NCBI GenBank assembly: GCA_019634715.1
Contig: JAHCAU010000002.1
Location: forward strand, 248,001 to 312,000
Reading direction: 5' to 3'
DNA: 64,000 nt
DNA from: Lysobacter sp.
GTDB taxonomy: Bacteria > Pseudomonadota > Gammaproteobacteria > Xanthomonadales > Xanthomonadaceae
In this document: piece by piece, positions 27,809-35,244 of the stretch
Numbering within the stretch: position 1 is the first letter of the stretch
Layout of the letters: each line of letters opens with the position of its first letter
The notes under the pieces: model-generated
Seen by the model: only the letters and a program-made list of their open reading frames with translations
Database searches by the model: none
Told to the model about the DNA's origin: nothing
Program-made: the position numbers and the translations under genes

Positions 27809-28441
27809 ATGAGCCACGAGCTGCCTTCGTTCCTGATCGATGCCGGTGAACTGCTCCAGCATGTGAGCCGCGTCGTCTATCGGGGCAGCCCGCTGTACTA
27901 TGGCCGCAGCAGCACGAATCGCTACGATGATCCAGCGGGGGCCTACGGCGTGCTCTACCTGGGGCGCGACCTGCCCACGGCGCTGATGGAGTCGGTGTTC
28001 CACAAGCATCAATGGCTTGAAGACACGAGGCGCTCCACCGCCCTGAAGGAGGTCAACGCCCGGATGGTGCGCGCAGTAGGCGTGCTGGACGACGTGCTTC
28101 TGGCCGATCTCACGGCGCCGGGCGTCATGGCGGGCTACTTCGGCCTGAACCTGAAGCAGTTGGCCAGCCGCGACTACACGCACACGCAGCGGGTGTCCGC
28201 CCAGGTGCATGCGATGCTCGGAGATGACGGCCAGGCGCTGTTCGACGGGGTGCTCTATCCGTCGCGCAACAACTATCCCGCCGCGAGCATCGCCCTGTTC
28301 GAGCGGGCGGGAGCCAAGGTCAGCGTTGTCGAGGACATCGACCTGGTTGACCATGTGGACTGGCCGCGCTTCGTCGCCACCTACCGCGTCGGCGTAGAAC
28401 CCGATCCAGGCCCGTTGGGGCCAGACGACGAAGCGTCCTGA
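27809..28441 (+). CDS. RES-domain toxin
   Basis: A 210-residue RES protein 12 bases after the antitoxin gene. The three name-giving polar positions are visible: Arg in 'SRVVYRGSPLYYG', Glu in 'LPTALMESVFHKHQW' and Ser in 'VLYPSRNNYPAAS'. RES toxins degrade NAD+ and cause stasis or death unless bound by the cognate antitoxin. Placed between relaxase and T4SS genes, it probably acts as an addiction module for the ICE, though a defence role is possible. Confidence 0.9.
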   Translation: MSHELPSFLIDAGELLQHVSRVVYRGSPLYYGRSSTNRYDDPAGAYGVLYLGRDLPTALMESVFHKHQWLEDTRRSTALKEVNARMVRAVGVLDDVLLADLTAPGVMAGYFGLNLKQLASRDYTHTQRVSAQVHAMLGDDGQALFDGVLYPSRNNYPAASIALFERAGAKVSVVEDIDLVDHVDWPRFVATYRVGVEPDPGPLGPDDEAS

Positions 28442-28525
28442 AGCAGCAAGAAATCACATTGAAGCCGCAAACCGAATGAAGTGGAGCAAACTGGAATAGG
28501 CATTCCTCAGCAGCAGGAGACGACC

Positions 28526-28891
28526 ATGAACACGACGACCCGCACCAGCACCGCAGAACGCTTCGGCCGCGCCTTTGGCCGCGGATGGCGTGCCTGTGCG
28601 CGCGGCGAACGGCGGGCGTCGAACTGGTTGGTATCCAAGGGGATGCCGCGAGCTGGCGCGACCGTGTGCGTGTGGGTGGTCAAGCTGGCTGTACTGGGAG
28701 TGCTGCTCTACGTTGCGTTTTGGTTCGCACTCGTGCTGCTGGGCGTTGCGGCGGCGGGATGGGCTGCTGCTGCCAATACCTCGGATGAAGACGAGTGGCC
28801 TTTCACCGACCTCACCGAGCTGCGCAAGACGCCGGGCTACGACCCCAACCTGTACAACGACACGTCGCACGAGTTGTACACCGACGACTGA
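28526..28891 (+). CDS. DUF3742 family ICE protein
   Basis: A 121-residue protein typical of DUF3742, which in PFGI-1-class ICEs sits next to traG in the opposite orientation, as here. The ATG at 28526 has an AGGAGA ribosome site. An Arg-rich N-terminus ('RFGRAFGRGWRACARGERRA') is followed by one or two hydrophobic helices ('VVKLAVLGVLLYVAFWFALV') and a soluble tail ending 'YNDTSHELYTDD'. Probably a small inner-membrane accessory of transfer; molecular role unknown. It converges on traG with 11 bases between. Confidence 0.88.
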   Translation: MNTTTRTSTAERFGRAFGRGWRACARGERRASNWLVSKGMPRAGATVCVWVVKLAVLGVLLYVAFWFALVLLGVAAAGWAAAANTSDEDEWPFTDLTELRKTPGYDPNLYNDTSHELYTDD

Positions 28892-28902
28892 CCGGCCTCG
28901 CG

Positions 28903-30423
28903 CTATTTCAGCTTTCCTCCGGTGAGCGCCCCGGCACCCTTGCCGCCAGCTTGGCCGGCGCTCTTGCTGCCATCGGAAAGCCCCTGGATGACGTGCCCGG
29001 CCCGAATCCCAACCCAGGTAAGGCTCGCCAGCCAGAATCCCGGCAGAACCAGGAACATCGTGCCCATGACGAACATCAGGAGCATGTCGCCGAAGGCGTT
29101 GTTCAACCCTACCAGCGGGTCAAAGTTGGTGTGCGGCCGGTTCCAGCCAAAGCCCCAGCCATAAAGCGCGTCCAGAATCGTTGAATCGATCCAGCGTGCG
29201 AGCTGGAACCAGAAGTCCGTGAAGAACAGCGCGAACTGCACGACGCTGACAGTGACGACCGTCTTCAGGTCGTAGGTGCCCACAACCAGCACGAGCGGGA
29301 TGCAGATGACCAGCGCCATCTTCAGTAAGGTGAGGATCATGGGCAGGGATTGGCGCACGACATCCATGGCAGGAAACGCGGCAATCGCGCCTACTGCCAT
29401 CCCGACGTCGCCTGTGGCGCGCGTCACGATGTTCGGCAGGGTCTTGTCGATCTGGCCGCCGTAGTCCGTATAGACGCTGCCCTGGTTCAATTTCTGCTGC
29501 CGGGGTGACGCGATGGCGCGGATCACCGAATCGTCCACCTCGGCCCGGCTGAGGAACCCGGCCCAGCCCGCCAGGCGATTCAGCAGGCTCGGGTCCACCT
29601 GACCCAGCAGCCGCGCGCGCAGTCCGTTACTACCGCCGGACCACCACTGCCTGCAGGTCGGGTAGCCGCCACCATTGGCAACCTGTGCGAGCCCTGCATC
29701 GCGGGTGTCGTCATAGGGCCATGCTTCGCGCGCCGTGCTGGAGCGGTAACTGTCGTAGTAGCCACCCGTATCCGTGAAAAAGCGCGAGCCGATCCAGGTG
29801 ACGTCGTGCATCTGCTGCTCATCGAGATCCGGGCGCTGCATGAACAATTTGGCCCGCGCAGGCCCATAGCAATCCCGCGAGAAGTCCGCGACCTCCTGAG
29901 CCAGTACTGGGTCGTCAATGCGCGTCGCATCGATCTCCATCCTCATCTGCCGCAGGTCCGTACCACACGGGATCGCCGCTACCGAGGCGCTCGTGACGGC
30001 GCGCGAGAGCGCGTGCATGAAGGCCCACCAGACCGGCACCTTCGCCGACTGATTGTTGATGGTGCTGAAAGACTGCGACCAGCCGGTTTCCGTGGGCTGC
30101 GGCACGCTGACTTGGCATTGTGCCGAGCGCGAGCTGTCGTACTGGATGGTGCTGAGGTCCACGTCGATGAACGGAATGCCCGCGAACATCACCACGACGA
30201 TCGCGACGAACACCCGGTTCTCGATACGGGCGGCACTCAGGACGCCTTTGTTGCCCTCGTCAGCGCCTTCCGCACGGGCCTTCAGCCACTCCTGCACGAC
30301 GATGGCGACGAAAGGCAGCGCAAACACCCCGCTGGACACCAGCACGGCCCAGATGCCGTTGTTGACGATCCAGGACACGAGGGTGAGGTAGTACTCCAGA
30401 TAGTCGGTCGTGAAGAGCGTCAT
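28903..30423 (-). CDS. traG: TraG-like T4SS membrane protein (N-terminal-domain type)
   Basis: A 506-residue polytopic protein resembling the TraG N-terminal domain family of MPF_G/MPF_F systems. Hydrophobic helices near the start ('WAVLVSSGVFALPFVAIVVQ') and several in the last 170 residues ('LVICIPLVLVVGTYDLKTVV', 'LLMFVMGTMFLVLPGFWLAS') flank a large periplasmic region with paired cysteines. F-like TraG proteins aid pilus assembly and mating-pair stabilisation. It is the last gene of this conjugation block and follows a small membrane protein by 15 bases. Confidence 0.88.
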   Translation of the reverse strand: MTLFTTDYLEYYLTLVSWIVNNGIWAVLVSSGVFALPFVAIVVQEWLKARAEGADEGNKGVLSAARIENRVFVAIVVVMFAGIPFIDVDLSTIQYDSSRSAQCQVSVPQPTETGWSQSFSTINNQSAKVPVWWAFMHALSRAVTSASVAAIPCGTDLRQMRMEIDATRIDDPVLAQEVADFSRDCYGPARAKLFMQRPDLDEQQMHDVTWIGSRFFTDTGGYYDSYRSSTAREAWPYDDTRDAGLAQVANGGGYPTCRQWWSGGSNGLRARLLGQVDPSLLNRLAGWAGFLSRAEVDDSVIRAIASPRQQKLNQGSVYTDYGGQIDKTLPNIVTRATGDVGMAVGAIAAFPAMDVVRQSLPMILTLLKMALVICIPLVLVVGTYDLKTVVTVSVVQFALFFTDFWFQLARWIDSTILDALYGWGFGWNRPHTNFDPLVGLNNAFGDMLLMFVMGTMFLVLPGFWLASLTWVGIRAGHVIQGLSDGSKSAGQAGGKGAGALTGGKLK

Positions 30424-30438
30424 GGCCCCGATCTCCCC

Positions 30439-30810
30439 TCAAGCGGCCTGCATCAACAGGCTGGTTTCCAGCGCGACGATGGCGACGACGCCGGCGACCT
30501 CGGTGCGGATCAGCCGGCGCCGCGCCTGCCCATCTGTCCCGCTTTGGTCTTCGCGGGCCAGCACCCGGCGGCGCATCCAGAACCATCCATAGGCCGTTGC
30601 CGCGTACACGCACAACCGCCAGATGAAGAAATACCCTGCGGAGGCCGCCAGCCACCGTTCCCAGCCTGCAACGCTGCCGACCAGGTAGATGCCCGCGACG
30701 TTCGCTCCCACGGCAGCGGCAACGATCAGCACCAGCCACAGCAGCGTCTTCGCCGCGCGCCGGTTGAACAACCAGTGCAGCGGCCGCCAGGCCATGCGCA
30801 CCGGGCTCAT
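30439..30810 (-). CDS. Small ICE membrane protein
   Basis: A 123-residue protein whose ATG (30810) overlaps the stop of the TIGR03755 gene by four bases. It has three to four hydrophobic helices ('TLLWLVLIVAAAVGANVAGI', 'WLAASAGYFFIWRLCVYAAT', 'AGVVAIVALETSLLMQAA') separated by Arg-rich loops. The longer open frame that extends upstream is an antisense-style artefact of high GC. Position between TIGR03755 and traG is conserved in PFGI-1-like elements. No enzymatic motif is seen. Confidence 0.75.
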   Translation of the reverse strand: MSPVRMAWRPLHWLFNRRAAKTLLWLVLIVAAAVGANVAGIYLVGSVAGWERWLAASAGYFFIWRLCVYAATAYGWFWMRRRVLAREDQSGTDGQARRRLIRTEVAGVVAIVALETSLLMQAA

Positions 30811-32204
30811 GGCCGGCTCCCCGGATTGCCCTTCTGGAGCTGGTCGAGACGGTCCGGCACCGGATCGCCCTCGTAGATGCCGCGCGAGCCGGCCGCGCGC
30901 GTGCCGTGGCGCTGGATGATCGCCATGGGCGAGTTGTTCGCCAGCTCGCGCCGCAGCTCCAGTTCGGTCTTGAGGTTGCGAATCTCGCGGTCGAGCGTGT
31001 CGCTCTCGTGGTTCACGGCCTCCACGGCAAGCTCGTTCGCCGCGACGTTGGGCTCCTTCTTCCCCGTGAGCAGCGTGCGCTGCAGCAGCAGCGCCTTCTC
31101 CAGCACGGATGCGAGCGCGACCTCGGACGCCAGGCGCTGCGACAGCAGGTGCTGGTCGGGCTCGTCGCGCAGCGCCTCGATCACGCCGCGCGTGATGGGC
31201 AGCGACGCACTGCCGGCCTCGCGCAGGTTCTCGGGCGTCGTGTTCTTCGCCTTGGAGACGAGATCCTGAAGCACCTGGAGCTTGGTGTCGTATTCCTCTT
31301 GGATCAGCGGCGTGAGGCCGACGCCGGGCGTCGTCTCGGTCTTTGTGCAGGCATCGCACGTGCGCTGTTCTTTCTCGCCAAGCACGCGCGTAGCCCACTC
31401 GACGGCCGCCTGCGGCGAGGTCCAGGTCTGGCATGAGAGACTGGCACAACTGGCCGGCGCGATCGAGGACGTGTCGGTCACGCCGCGGCCATTGACCAGG
31501 TTGTAGCCGGCGCGGGTCACGTCGCCGACGATCTTGATCGCGGACTGGCCGGAGCCGCCCGCATTGCTGCCTCCGACCCAGGGCACGCCGTCGTTGCCGC
31601 GGCGCGTCTCTGCTTGCTCGATGGCCGATACCGCGTCCGTGCTCGACACGGCATCGCGCAGCGCCAGCCCTTCGGCCATCTGGCTCCAGCCGAGCTGGCC
31701 GCCTGCCGTTTCGGCCATCTTCTCGGCCATGGCACGGCACGTCAGCTTGCTGCGGTCGAAATCCAGTCGCGCCTGCAGCACGCCATTGGTGAGCAGGTTG
31801 TACAGACCGGGATCGGCCCGCTGGATGATCAGCGCAGGTAGAGACGCTACGGCGCTCGTGGCGCTCTGAATGACGTTGCTCATGATTTGCTGGAAGCCGT
31901 TGGTGATGCCATTGAGTTGATTCCTCAACGTGGTCTGGATGCTCATGTCACCGCAGATCAAGTTGCTGTTCCAACCCACGCCGACGCCGAGGGAGCGCAT
32001 GCCAGCCGCACGTCCCATCGACACGGCGTTGCCGCCGCCGATCGAGTACATGACGTCATCGCCGATGACACTGCCGCTGGTTTGGTATCCCAGTTGACCC
32101 CAGGCCACGCCGCTGCCCAGCGCGAGCGCGCAGGCCAGCGCCAGGACGATCTTCGTGCGACGTGCCCGGCGGGAGAACGGATTGAATACAGGACGGAACT
32201 TCAT
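30807..32204 (-). CDS. ICE protein, TIGR03755 (PFL_4711) family
   Basis: A 465-residue exported protein with a twin-basic N-terminus and signal peptide ('KIVLALACALALGSGVAWG'). Family-like features are 'QLGYQTSGSVIGDDVMYSIG' just after cleavage, Cys pairs ('CASLSCQTW', 'CDACTKTE') and a long helical C-terminal half. TIGR03755 members belong to the T4SS of PFGI-1-class ICEs, likely periplasmic pilus assembly. It starts 9 bases after the TIGR03756 stop. Confidence 0.9.
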   Translation of the reverse strand: MKFRPVFNPFSRRARRTKIVLALACALALGSGVAWGQLGYQTSGSVIGDDVMYSIGGGNAVSMGRAAGMRSLGVGVGWNSNLICGDMSIQTTLRNQLNGITNGFQQIMSNVIQSATSAVASLPALIIQRADPGLYNLLTNGVLQARLDFDRSKLTCRAMAEKMAETAGGQLGWSQMAEGLALRDAVSSTDAVSAIEQAETRRGNDGVPWVGGSNAGGSGQSAIKIVGDVTRAGYNLVNGRGVTDTSSIAPASCASLSCQTWTSPQAAVEWATRVLGEKEQRTCDACTKTETTPGVGLTPLIQEEYDTKLQVLQDLVSKAKNTTPENLREAGSASLPITRGVIEALRDEPDQHLLSQRLASEVALASVLEKALLLQRTLLTGKKEPNVAANELAVEAVNHESDTLDREIRNLKTELELRRELANNSPMAIIQRHGTRAAGSRGIYEGDPVPDRLDQLQKGNPGSRP

Positions 32205-32213
32205 GGCACCACC

Positions 32214-33161
32214 TCAGAGGAAATCGACGCTGCCCAGGAACACCTGGCCCCGGCGTTCGCAGCAGGCATACGGCCGCCACAGCGCCCATGCGTAGTCGCC
32301 TTGCTGCGCCTGGGTAAGGAAGCCGCTGCGCGGGAAGACCGTGCAGGACGAGGACAGGACTGGCGTGAGTTCTTGCCACTTGCCGGTGGAGGCATCGCCT
32401 TCCATCAGCGCGCCGGCCGGCCAGTAGCCGTCGCGGGAGTTGGCAAGCAACGGCTGATAGACGTGGATCTGCCCGCGGCGCGTGACGACATCGCCCGCAC
32501 GCTGGGCCACCACTGCGCCGGCCTTAAAGTCGTCGGTCTGGTGTAGGAAGCCGCCACGGGGATACACGTTGCCCCACAGGTTCATCGTGGTGCGTGCGCC
32601 GACCTCACGCCGGCCCGGAATCAGCGCCTCCGGGTAAGTCATCTCGGGCACGTTGTAGCGCCAGGCCAGCGTGTCCAAGGTGCTGAGCAAGTACGGCATG
32701 AATGCCGTGCCCGCGCCCTCGCAGAAGTAGCCCGACGACGAGACGAACTGGTTGAACACCTCGGCGCCGGGGTGGCCGATGACGTCCGCGTTCTTGAATT
32801 TGGCGAGGTTGTTTTCGTGATCCTCGTTCGTCGTCCCGTCGCCGCCCGCCTGGGCGGACGGATTGGGCGTGCTCATTGCCCGGACTTCGACCCAGGGGTT
32901 TTCGCCGGTATTCGAGTACGACGACACCACTGCATCGGGGATGTAGTGGCGCACCTTGATCGACGTGCGCACCGTGCAGCCCGTCCAGGTGCAATAGAGC
33001 CAGTAGCAGATGCCGACGACGCGGTATTCGAGGCAATCGGGCGATGCCACCGAGCTGATGATGGTGGCGGTATTGAGGGCATAGCTACCCGTGGCGCTGA
33101 GCAGCAGCAACGAAGCCACGCCAGCGCGCAGGCGGCGCATCAGGTCGAATGCTCGGGTCAC
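32214..33161 (-). CDS. ICE protein, TIGR03756 (PFL_4710, TraU-like) family
   Basis: A 315-residue exported Cys-rich protein. The GTG at 33161 overlaps the upstream stop (GTGA); the ATG at 33140 is an alternative that leaves the signal peptide 'RRLRAGVASLLLLSATGSYA' intact. It has the TraU-like pattern 'SPDCLEYRVVGICYWLYCTW' with closely spaced cysteines, 'NPWVEVRAMS', and a C-terminal 'WALWRPYACCERRGQVFLGS'. Disulfide-rich TraU-type proteins are periplasmic and needed for mating; the Dsb-like protein encoded upstream may fold it. Confidence 0.88.
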   Translation of the reverse strand: MTRAFDLMRRLRAGVASLLLLSATGSYALNTATIISSVASPDCLEYRVVGICYWLYCTWTGCTVRTSIKVRHYIPDAVVSSYSNTGENPWVEVRAMSTPNPSAQAGGDGTTNEDHENNLAKFKNADVIGHPGAEVFNQFVSSSGYFCEGAGTAFMPYLLSTLDTLAWRYNVPEMTYPEALIPGRREVGARTTMNLWGNVYPRGGFLHQTDDFKAGAVVAQRAGDVVTRRGQIHVYQPLLANSRDGYWPAGALMEGDASTGKWQELTPVLSSSCTVFPRSGFLTQAQQGDYAWALWRPYACCERRGQVFLGSVDFL

Positions 33162-33604
33162 GGCTGGTGCCTCCGGTGCTGCTCGATGCGCGCGACAGCG
33201 CGAGCCACATCCGGCTCGCCATAGACCACGTAACGCTGGTCCACCACGACTGCTGGGAGGCTGGTGACGCCCAGGCTCCATGCGTCGGTGACGCCCTGAT
33301 ATGCGGAGGCGATGCGGCGCTGGAGGTCGGCGCCGCCGCTTGAGAGCCGGCGCTTGACGATGGCCGTCGCCTGTTCGGGATCGGTGGGCAGTTCCGCTGA
33401 AAGCCCCGCTTCAATCCTGTGGGCTTCGTCCAGCTCGATCAGCCGCTCGCCGCCCATGGTCTTGACCGGGTGGCGGCTGTCGGTGACGACCACCACGTCG
33501 GCGGCGAAGGTGGCCGGGCTGAAAACGGCCAGGGCGGCCGGCAGCGCAACGGCCAGGCCGAGGGTTCGCCAGCCCGACGCGAACCGGAAAAGAGATGCTG
33601 GCAT
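33158..33604 (-). CDS. ICE protein, TIGR03757 (PFL_4709, TrbC/TraW-like) family
   Basis: A 148-residue exported protein. The ATG at 33604 with an AAGGGGG ribosome site is preferred to the 23-codon upstream extension, and it places a signal peptide at the start ('LGLAVALPAALAVFSPATFA'). The mature part ('VVVVTDSRHPVKTMGGERLI', 'SLGVTSLPAVVVDQRYVVYG') has a thioredoxin-like shape with a cis-Pro region and no CxxC, like TrbC-type conjugation proteins. It lies just downstream of an intrinsic terminator after radC, so it may have its own promoter. Confidence 0.88.
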   Translation of the reverse strand: MPASLFRFASGWRTLGLAVALPAALAVFSPATFAADVVVVTDSRHPVKTMGGERLIELDEAHRIEAGLSAELPTDPEQATAIVKRRLSSGGADLQRRIASAYQGVTDAWSLGVTSLPAVVVDQRYVVYGEPDVARAVARIEQHRRHQP

Positions 33605-33718
33605 GTCGCGTGCCCCCTTGAAATTGATCAGAGCCGTAGTCAAACGCGAAGCCGATGCGGCCCCAACAAACAATGCGCATCGCGCACTGCCCGCATACCT
33701 GCTTGTCTCGCGCCCATG

Positions 33719-33743
33719 AAAAAGCGGAGGCCGAAGCCTCCGC
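33719..33743 (-). terminator. Rho-independent terminator after radC
   Basis: On the minus strand a perfect 8-bp stem GCGGAGGC/GCCTCCGC (33743-33724) closes a UUCG tetraloop and is followed by five T residues (33723-33719). It lies 26 bases past the radC stop and before the TIGR03757 gene. It would end or attenuate transcription coming from the VirB4-like and radC genes. Confidence 0.85.
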
Positions 33744-33768
33744 GTGGATCAAGGTGCCGATGCCGCCG

Positions 33769-34263
33769 CTACAGCAGGCCGGATTCCGCAAACGAGTACG
33801 GCGTGCCTTGACCGACGATGATGTGGTCCAACACTCGTACATCGATGAGCGCCAACGCAGCCTTCAGGCGGTCAGTCAGAACGCGATCCGCGCTCGATGG
33901 CTCAGTGCATCCCGAGGGATGTTGGTGCGAAAAAATTACCGCACCGGCATTCAGCTCCAAGGCCCGTTGCACGACAACACGCGGATAAACCGAGGTCGAA
34001 TCGAGTGTGCCCTTGAACATCGGTTCGTAAGCCAGCACCTCGTGCATGCTGTTGAGGAACACGATGGCGAAGATTTCATTGGGCTCGGCGGCCAGTTTCA
34101 GGCGCAGGTAGTCCTTGACGGCGGCGGGCCGTTCCAGGGCTGGCCCCTTCTTGAAGACCCTCTGTTCCAGCAACGCGATGGCTTGCCGGATGATCCAGTC
34201 ATCAGATTGGGCCGCAGGGGAAAAACGTGACTCCACGCAAGAGTCGTTGACGACGAGAGACAT
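33769..34263 (-). CDS. radC: RadC/JAB-domain protein (ICE-borne)
   Basis: A 164-residue protein with the RadC JAMM metalloprotease-like fold: 'NEIFAIVFLNSMHEVLAYEP' with its Glu, then 'GAVIFSHQHPSGCTEPSSAD', where H-x-H and the following Ser/Asp make up the metal site (the usual form is HNHPSGDPEPS). The N-terminal helix-hairpin-helix of chromosomal RadC is missing, as is normal for mobile-element copies. A TGGAGG ribosome site precedes the ATG. Function is unsettled; linked to mobile elements. It interrupts the T4SS order between the Dsb-like gene and TIGR03757. Confidence 0.92.
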   Translation of the reverse strand: MSLVVNDSCVESRFSPAAQSDDWIIRQAIALLEQRVFKKGPALERPAAVKDYLRLKLAAEPNEIFAIVFLNSMHEVLAYEPMFKGTLDSTSVYPRVVVQRALELNAGAVIFSHQHPSGCTEPSSADRVLTDRLKAALALIDVRVLDHIIVGQGTPYSFAESGLL

Positions 34264-34301
34264 GGCGAACCTCCAGAATGTGAACGGAGGACGCCACCTT
34301 G

Positions 34302-34317
34302 GGAGGGCAAGCCCTCC
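34302..34317. other. Short hairpin in the radC leader
   Basis: GGAGGGC (34302-34308) and GCCCTCC (34311-34317) are perfect complements with a two-base loop, about 40 bases upstream of radC in the 182-base gap after the Dsb-like gene. No T-run follows on either strand. It may be an attenuator or mask part of the leader; otherwise the gap shows nothing recognisable. Confidence 0.35.
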
Positions 34318-34445
34318 TGGGGATGGAAACAGCGGAACACGGTGCATCCACCACCGCGCGGCGGTGATTGTTCGCGGCCAGGATGCGAAAGCGAACGGGT
34401 AGCGGTCAGCGCGGCGAGCCGCGCCGTAGCCTTCAAGACCGAGGG

Positions 34446-35231
34446 CTACCTGGGCATGTCGCCGACAACGTCGGCAGGCATTTCGGATGTGGGAGTGGCG
34501 GGCGAACCCGGCGCGTCGCTGGCCATGTCCCCGGCCGCCAGCAGGTCCATGGCCGAGAGCAAGGCATCGCCCTCGATCGGCCCCTGCAGCAGGATGGCCT
34601 GGCCCGTCTGGCGATCGAGCAGTCGCAGCGACGGCGTGGCGGTCACGCCGCTCTTGGTGGCTTCCGCGGCCTGCGCGCGGATGGCCACGTCGGGGCGCTC
34701 GCTCGCCATGCACTGTTCGATGGCTGACGTTGTTTCGGGGTAACGCAAGCCATCGGGCAAGCCCTGGCCGTCGCTGCGCGTGTGGGCATAGACCCATTCG
34801 ACCGCCTGCCAGAAGGCCGCATGCCCGCCCGCTTCGGCGGCGCACTCGGCCAGACGTGCCTCGGCCGACGCGGCAGGCTCATGCGCGGCCAGCGGCTGGT
34901 GATGCCATTGCAGTGCGACGTCGGTGTTGTTGCCGACCCACCGCTTGAGCTGCGGGAAGTACTCCCGGCAGAACGGGCATTCCAGGTCGGCATAGAGCGT
35001 CAGCGTGAAACGGCCTTCCGCGTTGCCCATCTGCCAGGGTGGCCCGGCGACCTGCGCCGTGCTGACCGGCGCGGGCGACGGCGCTGAGGATTCGCCGGGC
35101 GTGCGGGACACCAGCCAGATCAGCAGCAGTGCAACCAGTGCAGCGGCCAATACCCAGGGCCAGCGAGGCCGCCAGCGACGACGGCAGAACGCCTGGACCT
35201 GCATCGGAATGGAAGGACGTTTCTGTTCCAT
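34446..35231 (-). CDS. DsbA/DsbC-type membrane-anchored thioredoxin-fold protein
   Basis: A 261-residue protein with one N-terminal membrane helix ('WVLAAALVALLLIWLVSRTP') and a periplasmic thioredoxin fold. The redox site is 'LYADLECPFCREYFPQLKRW', a CPFC motif near residue 84 typical of the DsbA/DsbG thiol-disulfide family; the cis-Pro loop is 'SGVTATPSLRLLDRQTG'. It probably catalyses disulfides in the Cys-rich T4SS proteins such as the TraU-like one. It starts 13 bases after the VirB4-like stop. Confidence 0.88.
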   Translation of the reverse strand: MEQKRPSIPMQVQAFCRRRWRPRWPWVLAAALVALLLIWLVSRTPGESSAPSPAPVSTAQVAGPPWQMGNAEGRFTLTLYADLECPFCREYFPQLKRWVGNNTDVALQWHHQPLAAHEPAASAEARLAECAAEAGGHAAFWQAVEWVYAHTRSDGQGLPDGLRYPETTSAIEQCMASERPDVAIRAQAAEATKSGVTATPSLRLLDRQTGQAILLQGPIEGDALLSAMDLLAAGDMASDAPGSPATPTSEMPADVVGDMPR

Positions 35232-35244
35232 GGCGTTCTCCGGT

